From contig NZ_AP026738.1 in assembly GCF_002157685.2 (NCBI RefSeq), forward strand, positions 5,456,001-5,520,000: a DNA stretch of 64,000 bases, read 5' to 3'. The translations under genes were made by a program, and so were the position numbers. The notes under the pieces are model-generated. The model did no database searches and was not told the DNA's origin. It saw only the letters and a list, made by a program, of their open reading frames with translations. This stretch comes from Comamonas thiooxydans. GTDB lineage: Bacteria > Pseudomonadota > Gammaproteobacteria > Burkholderiales > Burkholderiaceae_C. Below, piece by piece: positions 25,288 through 33,595 of the stretch. Position 1 is the first letter of the stretch. Every line of letters begins with the position of its first letter.

Positions 25288-26535
25288 ATGTCAGTTCGCT
25301 TCTCAGCCCTTGCGCTGGCTGCCAGCCTGTGCGCCGGCACCGTATCCGCCCAGACGGCAGAGCCGTTCAAGATCGCGTTCATCGACCCGCTCTCCGGCCC
25401 GTTTGCCAATGTGGGTGAAGTCATGCGCAACCATGTGCTCTACGCCGTCGATGACGTGAATGCCAAGGGCGGCCTCTACAACGGCGCCAAGTTCCAGCTG
25501 CTGCAGTTCGACAGCAAGCTCTCGGCCCAGGAGAGCCAGAGCGCGCTGCAGGCCGCCATCGATCAGGGCGCACGCGTGGTGGTGACGGGGGGCTCGGGCT
25601 CATCGGTGGTCACGGCCCTGGTGCAGGCGGCATCGCGCTACAACCAGCGCAACCCGGGCAAGGAGGTGCTGATACTCAACCACAGCTCCATCGATCCCGA
25701 GCTGACCGGCAAGTCCTGCAGCTTCTGGCATTTCATGTTCGACGCCAACACGGCCATGCGCATGCAGGCCATTGCCAACTACATCAAGACCCAGCCCGAG
25801 ATCCGCAAGGTCTTTCTGCTCAACCAAGACTATGCCCATGGCAAGCAATGGGCCAGCTTCGGGCGCAGCATGGTCGGCAAGGCAAGACCGGATATCCAGT
25901 TCGTGGGCGAGACCCTGCACCCCATGGGCCGCATCAAGGACTTTGCCCCCTATGTGGCCAAGATCAAGGAAGTCGGAACCGATTCGGTCATCACCGGCAA
26001 CTGGGGCCAGGATCTGGCCCTGCTGCTCAAGTCCGCCGGAGATTCGGGCTACAACCTGCGCTACTTCAACCATAGCGCTGGCGGCTTTCCGGGCACCGTG
26101 ACCTCCATTTCCCAGGCCAGGATCGGCCAGGTGACCTGGGTCGCGGAATGGCATCCCGGCATGGCCGACCGCGCCCAGGCCGATGCCCGGGCCAAAGAGT
26201 ACAAGGCCAGGATGAATCAGGACTTTCTGGCCCCGCGCATGGATCTTGTGCCGCGCATGCTGGCCGCAGCCATGGCCAAGGCCCAGTCCACCGAGCCCGT
26301 GAAAATTGCCAGGGCCATGGAGGACATGTCCATGGACACGGTCTTCGGCCCCGTCAGGATGCGCGGCAAGGACCATCAGCTGCTGCTGCCCCAGGTCGTC
26401 AACACCATCGCCCCCGTGGACGGCAAGCTGGTCAAGACAGGCTGGGAAGGCACGAACTACGGCTTCAGAACCGATGCCGTCTATTCCGCCCAGCAGCTTG
26501 ATCTACCCACGGAGTGCCAGATGAAGCGGCCTTGA
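25288..26535 (+). CDS. Branched-chain amino acid-type ABC transporter substrate-binding protein
   Basis: 415 residues. A signal peptide (MSVRFSALALAASLCAGTVSAQ) is followed by a LivK-like periplasmic fold: FKIAFIDPLSGPFANVGEVMRNHVLYAVDDVNAKGG, VVVTGGSGSSVVTALVQAA and KVFLLNQDYAHGKQW. Such proteins deliver amino acids, short acids or aromatic acids to LivHMGF-type transporters. A CTGGAGA ribosome site precedes the start. No permease or ATPase gene lies beside it, so it is an orphan here. It probably shares the TetR regulator with the acyl-CoA synthetase and carboxylase, and may bind the acid they process. Confidence 0.88.
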   Translation: MSVRFSALALAASLCAGTVSAQTAEPFKIAFIDPLSGPFANVGEVMRNHVLYAVDDVNAKGGLYNGAKFQLLQFDSKLSAQESQSALQAAIDQGARVVVTGGSGSSVVTALVQAASRYNQRNPGKEVLILNHSSIDPELTGKSCSFWHFMFDANTAMRMQAIANYIKTQPEIRKVFLLNQDYAHGKQWASFGRSMVGKARPDIQFVGETLHPMGRIKDFAPYVAKIKEVGTDSVITGNWGQDLALLLKSAGDSGYNLRYFNHSAGGFPGTVTSISQARIGQVTWVAEWHPGMADRAQADARAKEYKARMNQDFLAPRMDLVPRMLAAAMAKAQSTEPVKIARAMEDMSMDTVFGPVRMRGKDHQLLLPQVVNTIAPVDGKLVKTGWEGTNYGFRTDAVYSAQQLDLPTECQMKRP

Positions 26536-26565
26536 GTACAAGCCTAAAAACTGCCGCGGCCTGAC

Positions 26566-26660
26566 AACGAGACACCGAGGAAGGGCCGCCCCGCGCCGAA
26601 GGTGTCGTCCCCCTCCGCGAAGCAGAGAGGGGAAGGCACGAAGCGCCTCAGGGGGTGTAG
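26566..26660. repeat. GC-rich intergenic repeat after the binding protein gene
   Basis: A GC-rich tract with GACACCGAGGAAGGGCCGCC, GGTGTCGTCCCCC and GAGAGGGGAAGGC, ending in GCGCCTCAGGGGGTG. On the minus strand the last piece, ACCCCCTGAGGCGC, supplies the stop codon of yggS. Related tracts occur at 9120-9539, 28455-28545, 29715-29790 and 33530-33593. Confidence 0.55.
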
Positions 26661-27370
26661 CTCCGCTTTCCAAAGATCCCGCTGCCCACGCGCACCATGG
26701 TGCTGCCTGCTGCCACGGCGGCTTCCAGATCGCCGGTCATGCCCATGGACAGCGTGTCGAAATGCTCAAGCCCCGCGAGACCACTGGCCTTGATGGACTC
26801 AAAAACAGCTTTGGCCTTTTTGTGGACTGCGCATTGCGCCTCGAAATCAGGAGCATCGTCAGGAATGCTCATGATGCCGCGCAGCTGCAGATTGGGCAGT
26901 TTCACCATGGCTTCGGCCAGCTCCAGTGCTTGCTCCGCCATGACGCCGGACTTGGTGGCACCGCCATCCACATTGACCTGGATGCAGACATTGAGCCGTG
27001 CCATGCCCTGCGGACGCTGGACCGAAAGGCGCTCGGCGATCTTGAACCGGTCCACGGTCTGAGCCCAGTCGAAATTCTCGGCCACCAGCCGCGTCTTGTT
27101 GCTCTGGATGGGGCCTATGCAATGCCACTGCAGCGCTTCACCGCCCGCCAGCTGCATGGCGCGCACCGCGGCAATTTTCTCCACGGCCTCCTGGATATAG
27201 TTCTCGCCAAAGCTGCGCTGGCCGGCCAGCACCGCATCGCGCACCGCATCCGCGCCAAAGGTCTTGGAAACGGCCAGCAGTTGCACCGATGTCGCGGGCC
27301 GGCTTGCACTGGCGCAAGCGGCTGCCATGCGGGCATGAATCTGCCCCAGATTGTTTTCAATCGTCGTCAT
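26648..27370 (-). CDS. yggS: YggS, PLP homeostasis protein (COG0325)
   Basis: 240 residues forming the alanine-racemase-like barrel. The PLP lysine is K36 in LLAVSKTF. Family blocks follow: RSFGENYIQEAVEK, WHCIGPIQSNKTRLVAENFDWAQTVDR, NVCIQVNVDGGATKSG and LSMGMTGDLEAAVAAGSTMVRVGSGIFG. The protein holds pyridoxal phosphate and keeps B6 vitamers and some amino acid pools balanced; no enzyme activity is established. It diverges from pilT with only 37 nt between start codons, a neighbourhood also seen in Pseudomonas. Confidence 0.95.
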   Translation of the reverse strand: MTTIENNLGQIHARMAAACASASRPATSVQLLAVSKTFGADAVRDAVLAGQRSFGENYIQEAVEKIAAVRAMQLAGGEALQWHCIGPIQSNKTRLVAENFDWAQTVDRFKIAERLSVQRPQGMARLNVCIQVNVDGGATKSGVMAEQALELAEAMVKLPNLQLRGIMSIPDDAPDFEAQCAVHKKAKAVFESIKASGLAGLEHFDTLSMGMTGDLEAAVAAGSTMVRVGSGIFGKRSYTP

Positions 27371-27407
27371 AATTGGCGCCAGAGTATCAAACCAGAGAGG
27401 GATCTCC

Positions 27408-28451
27408 GTGGATATCACGCAATTGCTGGCATTCAGTGTCAAGAACAAGGCTTCGGACTTGCATTTGTCGGCAGGCCTGCCCCCCATGATTCGCGTCCAC
27501 GGCGATGTGCGCCGCATCAACATCGATCCGCTGGACCACAAGACCGTGCACGCCATGGTCTACGACATCATGAGCGATGCCCAGCGCAAGCAGTACGAAG
27601 AGTTTCTGGAAGTGGACTTTTCGTTCGAGATTGAAGGCCTGGCCCGGTTTCGTGTCAATGCCTTCAACCAGAACCGCGGCGCGGCGGCCGTGTTCCGTAC
27701 CATTCCCAGCAAGATCCTGACACTGGAGCAGCTCAACGCCCCCAAGATCTTCGCCGACCTGGCCCTGAAGCCACGTGGTCTGGTGCTGGTGACCGGCCCC
27801 ACGGGCTCGGGCAAGTCCACCACGCTGGCCGCCATGGTCAACTATCTCAACGAGACCGAGTACGGCCACATCCTGACGGTGGAAGACCCCATCGAATTCG
27901 TGCACGACTCCAAGAAGTGCCTGATCAACCAGCGCGAAGTCGGCCCCATGACGCTGTCGTTTGCGGCAGCGCTGAAGTCCGCGCTGCGTGAAGACCCGGA
28001 CGCGATCCTGGTCGGCGAAATGCGGGACCTGGAAACCATCCGTCTGGCCATGACGGCGGCCGAAACCGGTCACCTGGTGTTCGGCACGCTGCACACCTCG
28101 TCGGCAGCCAAGACCATCGACCGTATCATTGACGTGTTCCCGGCCGAGGAAAAGGAAATGGTGCGTGCCATGCTGTCCGAGTCGCTGCAGGCCGTGATCT
28201 CGCAGACGCTGTGCAAGACCAAGGACGGCCAGGGCCGTGTGGCCGCACACGAGATCATGCTGGGCACGCCCGCCATCCGCAACCTGATCCGCGAAGCCAA
28301 GGTGGCACAGATGTACTCCACCATTCAGACCAGCCAGAACATGGGCATGCAGACTCTTGACCAGAACCTGACCGATCTGGTGCGCCGCAACCTCATCAGC
28401 CCGGCCGAAGCGCGCAGCAAGGCGAAGATTCCCGAAAACTTTCCTGGATGA
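27408..28451 (+). CDS. pilT: PilT, type IV pilus retraction ATPase
   Basis: 347 residues, the standard size. The start is GTG at 27408, giving MDITQLLAFSVKNKASDLHLSAG as in other PilT proteins, with GAGAGGGA upstream. It has Walker A GPTGSGKSTT, an Asp-box region ILTVEDPIEF, Walker B ILVGEMRD, a His box GHLVFGTLHTSSA and the C-terminal AIRNLIREAK motif needed for retraction. The hexamer powers pilus depolymerisation at the cytoplasmic membrane. pilU follows after 125 nt. Confidence 0.97.
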   Translation: MDITQLLAFSVKNKASDLHLSAGLPPMIRVHGDVRRINIDPLDHKTVHAMVYDIMSDAQRKQYEEFLEVDFSFEIEGLARFRVNAFNQNRGAAAVFRTIPSKILTLEQLNAPKIFADLALKPRGLVLVTGPTGSGKSTTLAAMVNYLNETEYGHILTVEDPIEFVHDSKKCLINQREVGPMTLSFAAALKSALREDPDAILVGEMRDLETIRLAMTAAETGHLVFGTLHTSSAAKTIDRIIDVFPAEEKEMVRAMLSESLQAVISQTLCKTKDGQGRVAAHEIMLGTPAIRNLIREAKVAQMYSTIQTSQNMGMQTLDQNLTDLVRRNLISPAEARSKAKIPENFPG

Positions 28452-28454
28452 TGC

Positions 28455-28545
28455 CTCCCCCCTGAGCGGCTTTGCCGCTTCCCCCCAGGGGGACGACGCC
28501 CTCGCCGCGAGGCGGCTCTTGCTCGGCGTCTCTCACTTGGGCTCT
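28455..28545. repeat. GC-rich intergenic repeat between pilT and pilU
   Basis: CCCCCCTGAGCGGCTTTGCCGCTTCCCCCCAGGGGG contains nested inverted arms (CCCCCTG...CAGGGGG and AGCGGC...GCCGCT), followed by GACGACGCCCTCGCCGCGAGGCGGC and CTCGGCGTC. It could form a strong hairpin in the pilT-pilU mRNA. It belongs to the same GC-rich family as the tracts at 26566 and 33530. Confidence 0.6.
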
Positions 28546-28576
28546 GCCAATTTTGACGCCGCCTCAAGGAACGATC

Positions 28577-29713
28577 ATGGAACGCGATCAGGCCAGTAAA
28601 TTCATCAACGATCTGCTCAAGCTCATGGTCAGCCGCAACGGCAGCGACCTGTTCATCACTGCAGAGTTTCCGCCCGCCATCAAGATTGACGGCAAAGTCA
28701 CCAAGGTCTCGCCCCAGCCGCTGAACCAGTTGCATACGCTGGCCCTGGCGCGTTCCATCATGAACGACAGGCAGGTGGCAGACTTCGAACACACCAAGGA
28801 GTGCAACTTCGCCATCTCGCCGGCCGGTGTGGGGCGCTTCCGTGTCAACGCCTTCATGCAGCAGGGCAAGGTCGGCATGGTGCTGCGTACCATTCCCACC
28901 ACCCTGCCCACGATTGACGGCCTGGGCGTGCCGCAGGTGCTCAAGGAAGTGACCATGACCAAGCGCGGCCTGTGCATCCTGGTCGGCGCGACGGGCTCGG
29001 GCAAGTCCACCACGCTGGCCGCCATGGTGGACTGGCGCAATGAAAACTCCTTCGGCCACATCATCACCGTGGAAGATCCCGTGGAATTCGTGCATCCGCA
29101 CAAGAACTGCGTGGTCACGCAACGCGAGGTGGGACTGGACACGGAAAGCTGGGAAGCCGCGCTCAAGAACACGCTGCGCCAGGCGCCCGATGTGATTCTG
29201 ATGGGCGAAATCCGTGACCGCGAAACCATGGAGCACGCGATTGCGTTCTCTGAAACCGGTCACCTGTGTCTGGCCACGCTGCACGCCAACAGTGCCAACC
29301 AGGCACTGGACCGTATCGTCAACTTCTTCCCCGAAGAGCGCCGTCCGCAACTGCTGATGGATGTGTCGCTGAATCTGCGGGCCATCATTTCCCAGCGCCT
29401 GATCCCCAAGCAGGACAGCAAGGGCCGTGTCGCCGCCATCGAGGTGATGCTCAACTCGCCGCTGATCGCAGACCTGATCTTCAAGGGCGAGGTCGTCGAG
29501 ATCAAGGAGATCATGAAGAAAAGCCGCAATATCGGCATGCAGACCTTTGACCAGGCGCTGTTCGACCTGTTCGAATCCAACCTCATCACCTATGAAGATG
29601 CGCTGCGCAATGCAGACTCGGTCAACGACCTGCGTCTGCAGATCAAGCTCAACAGCCAGCGCGCCCGGACTCAGGACCTGGCGGCCGGCACCGAACATCT
29701 GACCATCGTCTGA
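28577..29713 (+). CDS. pilU: PilU, PilT-dependent pilus retraction ATPase
   Basis: 378 residues. It parallels PilT with Walker A GATGSGKSTT, HIITVEDPVEF, Walker B ILMGEIRDRETME and the His box GHLCLATLHANSA. The C-terminal extension ending in NSQRARTQDLAAGTEHL distinguishes PilU from PilT. The start at 28577 (MERDQASKFINDLLKLMV) follows CAAGGAACG. PilU adds force to retraction but needs PilT. Its order after pilT is conserved in many type IV-piliated proteobacteria. Confidence 0.95.
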   Translation: MERDQASKFINDLLKLMVSRNGSDLFITAEFPPAIKIDGKVTKVSPQPLNQLHTLALARSIMNDRQVADFEHTKECNFAISPAGVGRFRVNAFMQQGKVGMVLRTIPTTLPTIDGLGVPQVLKEVTMTKRGLCILVGATGSGKSTTLAAMVDWRNENSFGHIITVEDPVEFVHPHKNCVVTQREVGLDTESWEAALKNTLRQAPDVILMGEIRDRETMEHAIAFSETGHLCLATLHANSANQALDRIVNFFPEERRPQLLMDVSLNLRAIISQRLIPKQDSKGRVAAIEVMLNSPLIADLIFKGEVVEIKEIMKKSRNIGMQTFDQALFDLFESNLITYEDALRNADSVNDLRLQIKLNSQRARTQDLAAGTEHLTIV

Positions 29714-29714
29714 C

Positions 29715-29790
29715 CCCAAGGCGCCGGCATCTCCTCCCACAGGAGGAGCGCAGGCCTTGCTGCGGGGCGGCAGGGCCGCCCAGGCCCCTG
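29715..29790. repeat. GC-rich intergenic repeat after pilU
   Basis: The tract holds CTCCTCCCACAGGAGGAG (an inverted pair CTCCT...AGGAG) and GCTGCGGGGCGGCAGGGCCGCC, with the CAGGCCCCTGCTC piece seen near 9155. No gene is visible between pilU and the dehydrogenase at 29862. Confidence 0.45.
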
Positions 29791-29861
29791 CTCTCCGCCA
29801 CGGCCATGCACTGCGGCGCTACCATGATCGAACTGTTCCGCACCAAGTCTTAGAGGATTTC

Positions 29862-30773
29862 ATGAGCACAGCCACCATCGCCTCCCGCAGCTACGCACCC
29901 TGCACTTCCACGCCTGTGGCCTTTCTGGGCCTGGGTGTCATGGGCTACCCCATGGCCGGGCACCTGGCTGCGGCTGGCCATCAGGTCACGGTCTACAACC
30001 GCACGGCGGCCAAGGCCGAAGCCTGGGCCGAAGAGTTTTCTGGCGGCAGCCATGCGGCCACGCCCCGCGAAGCCGTCAAGGGCGCACGCATGGTCTTCTC
30101 CTGCGTGGGCAATGATGACGACCTGCGCTCCATTGTGCTGGGCGACGACGGCGCCTTTGCGGGCATGGAGCCTGGCGCCATTTTTGTCGATCACACCACG
30201 GCCTCGGCGCAGGTTGCTCGCGAACTGTATGCAGAGGCCCGCCAGCGCGGCCTGCACTTCATGGATGCCCCGGTATCGGGCGGTCAGGCCGGTGCGGTCA
30301 ACGGCCAGCTCACCATCATGTGCGGCGGCGATCAGGAGGTATTTGACCAGGTTGCCCCCGTGGCCGACGCCTTCTCGCGCGCCTTCACCTATATGGGCGC
30401 CTGCGGCAACGGTCAGCTGACCAAGATGGTCAATCAGATCTGCGTGGCCAGTGTGGTGCAGGGCCTGTCCGAAGCCATTGCCTTCGGTCTGCGTGCCGAC
30501 CTCGATGTAGAGAAGGTCCTCGATGTCATCGGCAAGGGAGCCGCCCAGAGCTGGCAAATGGACAATCGCGGCAAGACCATGGCCGTGGGCAAGTTCGACT
30601 TCGGCTTTGCCGTGGACTGGATGCGCAAGGATCTGGGGCTGGTGCTGGCCGAGGCCCAGCGCAATGGCGCACGCCTGCCCGTCACCGCGCTGGTGGACCA
30701 GTTCTATGCCGATGTACAGGCCATGGGAGGCAATCGCTGGGATACTTCCAGCCTGATTCAGCGCCTGCGCTGA
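29862..30773 (+). CDS. NAD(P)-dependent beta-hydroxyacid dehydrogenase (3-hydroxyisobutyrate dehydrogenase family)
   Basis: 303 residues. The Rossmann motif VAFLGLGVMGYPMAGHLAAAGH is near the N-terminus. The substrate motif is MDAPVSGGQAGAVNGQLTIMCGG, and the catalytic lysine lies in GNGQLTKMVNQI. The C-terminal helical half contains KDLGLVLAEA. The family oxidises or reduces short beta-hydroxyacids such as 3-hydroxyisobutyrate or tartronate semialdehyde; which one is not decidable here. The start at 29862 follows AGAGGA. It is a single gene closed by the perfect palindromic terminator at 30788. Confidence 0.9.
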   Translation: MSTATIASRSYAPCTSTPVAFLGLGVMGYPMAGHLAAAGHQVTVYNRTAAKAEAWAEEFSGGSHAATPREAVKGARMVFSCVGNDDDLRSIVLGDDGAFAGMEPGAIFVDHTTASAQVARELYAEARQRGLHFMDAPVSGGQAGAVNGQLTIMCGGDQEVFDQVAPVADAFSRAFTYMGACGNGQLTKMVNQICVASVVQGLSEAIAFGLRADLDVEKVLDVIGKGAAQSWQMDNRGKTMAVGKFDFGFAVDWMRKDLGLVLAEAQRNGARLPVTALVDQFYADVQAMGGNRWDTSSLIQRLR

Positions 30774-30787
30774 GCCGCTGCGCCATG

Positions 30788-30815
30788 AAAAAGCCGGACT
30801 CGAGTCCGGCTTTTT
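30788..30815. terminator. Bidirectional rho-independent terminator
   Basis: A perfect palindrome: arm AAAAAGCCGGACTC followed by its exact complement, with A-runs and T-runs at either end. It lies between the convergent dehydrogenase (stop 30773) and dolP (stop 30834) genes and should end transcripts from both sides. Confidence 0.92.
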
Positions 30816-30833
30816 TGTGACCGTCAGTTCACC

Positions 30834-31487
30834 TCAGTTCATGCTGGAGCGATCCTCGACCACAGGGGCGGCCTTGGATGTTGCTGCAGCCAGTTCATCT
30901 TCGGAGATGACCTCAAACAGGCGCACAACCTTGCTCACATCGTTGACGCCACGAGCGATCTCGGCAGCCCGCTTGGATTCGCGCGGCGTGACTATGCCCA
31001 TCAGATAGACCACATTGTTCTCGGTCACGACCTTGATGGCCGAGGATGAAATGTCCTTGGCGTTGACCAGACTGGCCTTGACCTTGGTCGTGATCAGAGA
31101 ATCCTGGGAACGCTGACCCAGAGTGGCCGTGAAAGGCGCGACCTCGATCTCGTTATAGACCTGGCGCACGGTGGATTGTTCGCGCACCAGCTTCTCGATG
31201 GTTACCTTGTCCGTCGCATTGCCTGCCTGGCCGGTCAGCAACACCACACGGTTGTAGCTGGTGGCGCTGACGCGGGCCTTGTCGCCCATCACCTCGCTGA
31301 TGCGATTGCCGGCACGCAGCTCTATGCCCTGGTCCTCAACCTGTGTGCCGGTGGTACGCCTGTCCACTGCCGACATGCCCGCCACAGCAGCACCGCCGCC
31401 CACCAGAGCCACGCAACCGCTCAAGGCACCGCCCAGAGCGGCAACAGTCAGGGCCGCACATGCAACACGGGTCCACTTCAACTTCAT
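30834..31487 (-). CDS. dolP: DolP-like BON-domain outer membrane lipoprotein
   Basis: 217 residues. A lipoprotein signal peptide ends in the lipobox ALSGC with C25. Two BON domains follow (about 50-120 and 125-190): RISEVMGDKARVSATSYNRVVLLTGQAG and ITTKVKASLVNAKDISSSAIKVVTENNVVYLMGIV. E. coli DolP (YraP) binds anionic phospholipids and supports outer-membrane integrity and amidase control. The E. coli order yraN-diaA-dolP is kept here. The start overlaps the stop of diaA (ATGA), so translation is probably coupled. Confidence 0.88.
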   Translation of the reverse strand: MKLKWTRVACAALTVAALGGALSGCVALVGGGAAVAGMSAVDRRTTGTQVEDQGIELRAGNRISEVMGDKARVSATSYNRVVLLTGQAGNATDKVTIEKLVREQSTVRQVYNEIEVAPFTATLGQRSQDSLITTKVKASLVNAKDISSSAIKVVTENNVVYLMGIVTPRESKRAAEIARGVNDVSKVVRLFEVISEDELAAATSKAAPVVEDRSSMN

Positions 31488-32092
31488 AAAGGCATCTCCT
31501 GGTCACCAAGCAGTTGAGAGTCCACACCGTCGGCCAGACAGTGCAGGATCAAGGTATGGGTTTCACGCACGCGCGCCGCACGGTCGTGGGGCACGCAGAT
31601 CAGTACATCGGTCTCGCGCACGGTGGTGGCCAGATTGCCGCCGGTGCGGCCTGTCAGCACCACGGCCATCATGTCGCGCTCGTGGGCGGCCTCAAGAGCT
31701 TCCTGCACGGCCATGTCGTTGCCGGTCACCGACATGAGCAGCAGCAGGTCGCCGGGCTGTCCCAGCGCTCGCACCTGGCGCGCCAGATACTGGCTGGCAT
31801 TGCCGCCCGAGCCCGTCGCTCCCACGCTGCCTAGCAGGCCGCCATCGGAAGTCAGGGCCACGGCCGCCAGCTCGGGACGATCGCGTTCGAACCCTGTCAC
31901 GCACAGGGAGGCAAATAACTGGGCATCGCTGGCCGAAACGCCCGTACCGCAGGCCAGCACCTTGCCGCCGCCCGTCACGCAGGCCAGCATGGCCTGTACG
32001 GCGGAAGCAATAGGTTGGCTCAGCGCCTGGGCGGCCTGGTACTTCAGGTCGGCACTGTCGATGAAATGCTGTTGAATTCGTTGCTCTAGCAT
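31484..32092 (-). CDS. diaA: DiaA-like SIS-domain protein (DnaA initiator-associating factor / phosphoheptose isomerase family)
   Basis: 202 residues of the SIS fold with KVLACGTGVSASDAQLFASLCV, LLLMSVTGNDMAVQEALEAAHERDM and VVLTGRTGGNLA. The family includes the heptose isomerase GmhA and DiaA, which promotes DnaA assembly at the replication origin. I favour DiaA because the gene sits between yraN and dolP as in E. coli. The glycine pattern around residue 68 differs from the CGNGGSA of GmhA, but a sugar-phosphate role is not excluded. Confidence 0.8.
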   Translation of the reverse strand: MLEQRIQQHFIDSADLKYQAAQALSQPIASAVQAMLACVTGGGKVLACGTGVSASDAQLFASLCVTGFERDRPELAAVALTSDGGLLGSVGATGSGGNASQYLARQVRALGQPGDLLLLMSVTGNDMAVQEALEAAHERDMMAVVLTGRTGGNLATTVRETDVLICVPHDRAARVRETHTLILHCLADGVDSQLLGDQEMPL

Positions 32093-32181
32093 GGAGGCCC
32101 GATGATACCCGCCACCTGTTATCTCTTTGGTAGCAAACCGTTATTTGCGCATCAGTGTTGCGCACAACTGTGACGCGGCGA

Positions 32182-32583
32182 CTAAAGCGCCTCGAATGCT
32201 GCTTGGAGCCACTCGATGCGCATCTGGTTCCCGGAACTGTCGACCAGCACCACATCAAAGCGGCATGGCGGCGCTGCCGCAAGTCGCATCAGATAGTGTC
32301 TGGCGGCCAGCACGATGCGCTGCTGCTTGAGACGGCCGATGCTGCCGCCGGCACCGCCAAAGCGCTCGGTGTTGCGGCTGCGGACTTCGACAAACACCAA
32401 AGACCCGTCGCGGTCACGCAGGATCAGGTCGATTTCGCCGCCACCACGGCCCGGCGTCCGATAATTGCGCTCGACAAGCTTCAAGCCTCGCGCCTGCAAA
32501 TGGGCCAACGCGGCATCCTCGGCCTGCTGCCCGCGTGCGGTTGTGCTTTGCGCCGGCTTGGGCCGCTTTCCAAGGAAATCCAT
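32182..32583 (-). CDS. yraN: YraN/UPF0102 endonuclease-like family protein
   Basis: 133 residues. The core GRGGGEIDLILRDRDGSLVFVEVRSR is the UPF0102 signature, with Asp and Glu-x-Arg positions like a restriction-endonuclease/Holliday-junction-resolvase fold. A Lys/Arg-rich N-terminus precedes RGQQAEDAALAHLQARGLKLVERNYR. Its biochemical role is unproven. The start codon at 32583 shares one base with the start codon of divergent rsmI, so neither gene has an intergenic promoter on this side. diaA starts 89 nt downstream of its stop. Confidence 0.9.
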   Translation of the reverse strand: MDFLGKRPKPAQSTTARGQQAEDAALAHLQARGLKLVERNYRTPGRGGGEIDLILRDRDGSLVFVEVRSRNTERFGGAGGSIGRLKQQRIVLAARHYLMRLAAAPPCRFDVVLVDSSGNQMRIEWLQAAFEAL

Positions 32584-33506
32584 TGACTACCTCTTTCGCC
32601 TCTGCACTGACTGCCGCACATGACGCGGCCGCTTCCCAGCATTATCCGCAGGGAGCCCTGTATGTGGTGGCGACGCCGATTGGCAATCTGGCCGATATCA
32701 GCCTGCGCTCGCTGCATGTGCTGCAGATCGTGGACTGCATCGCCTGCGAAGACACACGCCACACCCAGGGCCTGCTGCGCAGCTACGGGCTGGACCGCCC
32801 CGGCAACCAGCTGCTGGCCGTGCACCAGCACAACGAGGCAGAAGCCGCCCAGCTGGTGATCGAGCGCCTGCAGCAAGGCCAGCGCATCGCCTATGTCAGC
32901 GATGCAGGCACGCCCGGCGTCAGCGACCCGGGGGCGCGCCTGTGCGCGGCGCTGCAGGCCGTGGGTCTGCGCAGCATTCCGCTGCCCGGCGCCAGCAGCG
33001 TGACATCTGCCATCAGCGTGGCCGGCGCCGTCACTCCGGCACAGGGCGAAGGCGGATTTGTGTTTGCCGGCTTCCTGCCCACCAAGAATGCCGAGCGTCT
33101 GGCCGCCGTGCAGAAGCTGGCCGACCAGCCGCGTTGCACCGTGCTGCTGGAGGCGCCGCACCGCATCATCGAGCTGGCCCAGGCCCTGGCCATGCTGGGC
33201 GAGCGCCGCGTCACGCTGGCGCGCGAAATCACCAAGCAGTTCGAAGACATCGCCAGCATGCCAGCCAGCGAGCTGGCTGCCTGGCTGCAGGCATCGCCGC
33301 AGCGCGTCAAGGGCGAGTTCGCCATCGTGCTCCACCCCGTGACCGTACAACAGGAGTCGGGAGAGGCCGAGCGCGTGCTCAAGCTGCTGCTGGCCGAGTT
33401 GCCGACCAAGACGGCCGTGAAGCTGGCCGCCGAAATCACGGGAGCCAGCCGCAACACACTCTACGACCGTGCGCTGGAGCTCAAGCGAGCCGCCGAAGAG
33501 GAATAA
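32583..33506 (+). CDS. rsmI: RsmI, 16S rRNA 2'-O-methyltransferase (C1402)
   Basis: 307 residues from a TTG start at 32583, preceded by CCAAGGAAAT; no ATG is suitably placed. The tetrapyrrole-methylase fold is shown by LYVVATPIGNLADISLRSLHVLQ, CEDTRHTQGLL, YVSDAGTPGVSDPGARL, PLPGASSVTSAISVAG and FAGFLPTK. It uses S-adenosylmethionine to methylate the 2'-OH of C1402 in the ribosomal P site. The ribosome-binding site lies inside the yraN coding sequence. In E. coli rsmI is also next to this gene group. Confidence 0.93.
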   Translation: MTTSFASALTAAHDAAASQHYPQGALYVVATPIGNLADISLRSLHVLQIVDCIACEDTRHTQGLLRSYGLDRPGNQLLAVHQHNEAEAAQLVIERLQQGQRIAYVSDAGTPGVSDPGARLCAALQAVGLRSIPLPGASSVTSAISVAGAVTPAQGEGGFVFAGFLPTKNAERLAAVQKLADQPRCTVLLEAPHRIIELAQALAMLGERRVTLAREITKQFEDIASMPASELAAWLQASPQRVKGEFAIVLHPVTVQQESGEAERVLKLLLAELPTKTAVKLAAEITGASRNTLYDRALELKRAAEEE

Positions 33507-33529
33507 GCACGTCAACCGGGCGCGGTACA

Positions 33530-33593
33530 AACCAGAGACGCCCAGCAAGGGTTGCCCCGCAGCCCCGCCTCGCTGCGGCTCAGGGGACTTCAG
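33530..33593. repeat. GC-rich intergenic repeat between rsmI and the Hsp70 gene
   Basis: CCCAGCAAGGGTTGCCCCGC and CCCCGCCTCGCTGCGGCTCAGGGG contain short inverted arms and pieces (AGCAAGGGyTGCCCC) shared with the region at 9411-9432. It separates two convergent genes and may end transcription. Confidence 0.5.
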
Positions 33594-33595
33594 GC

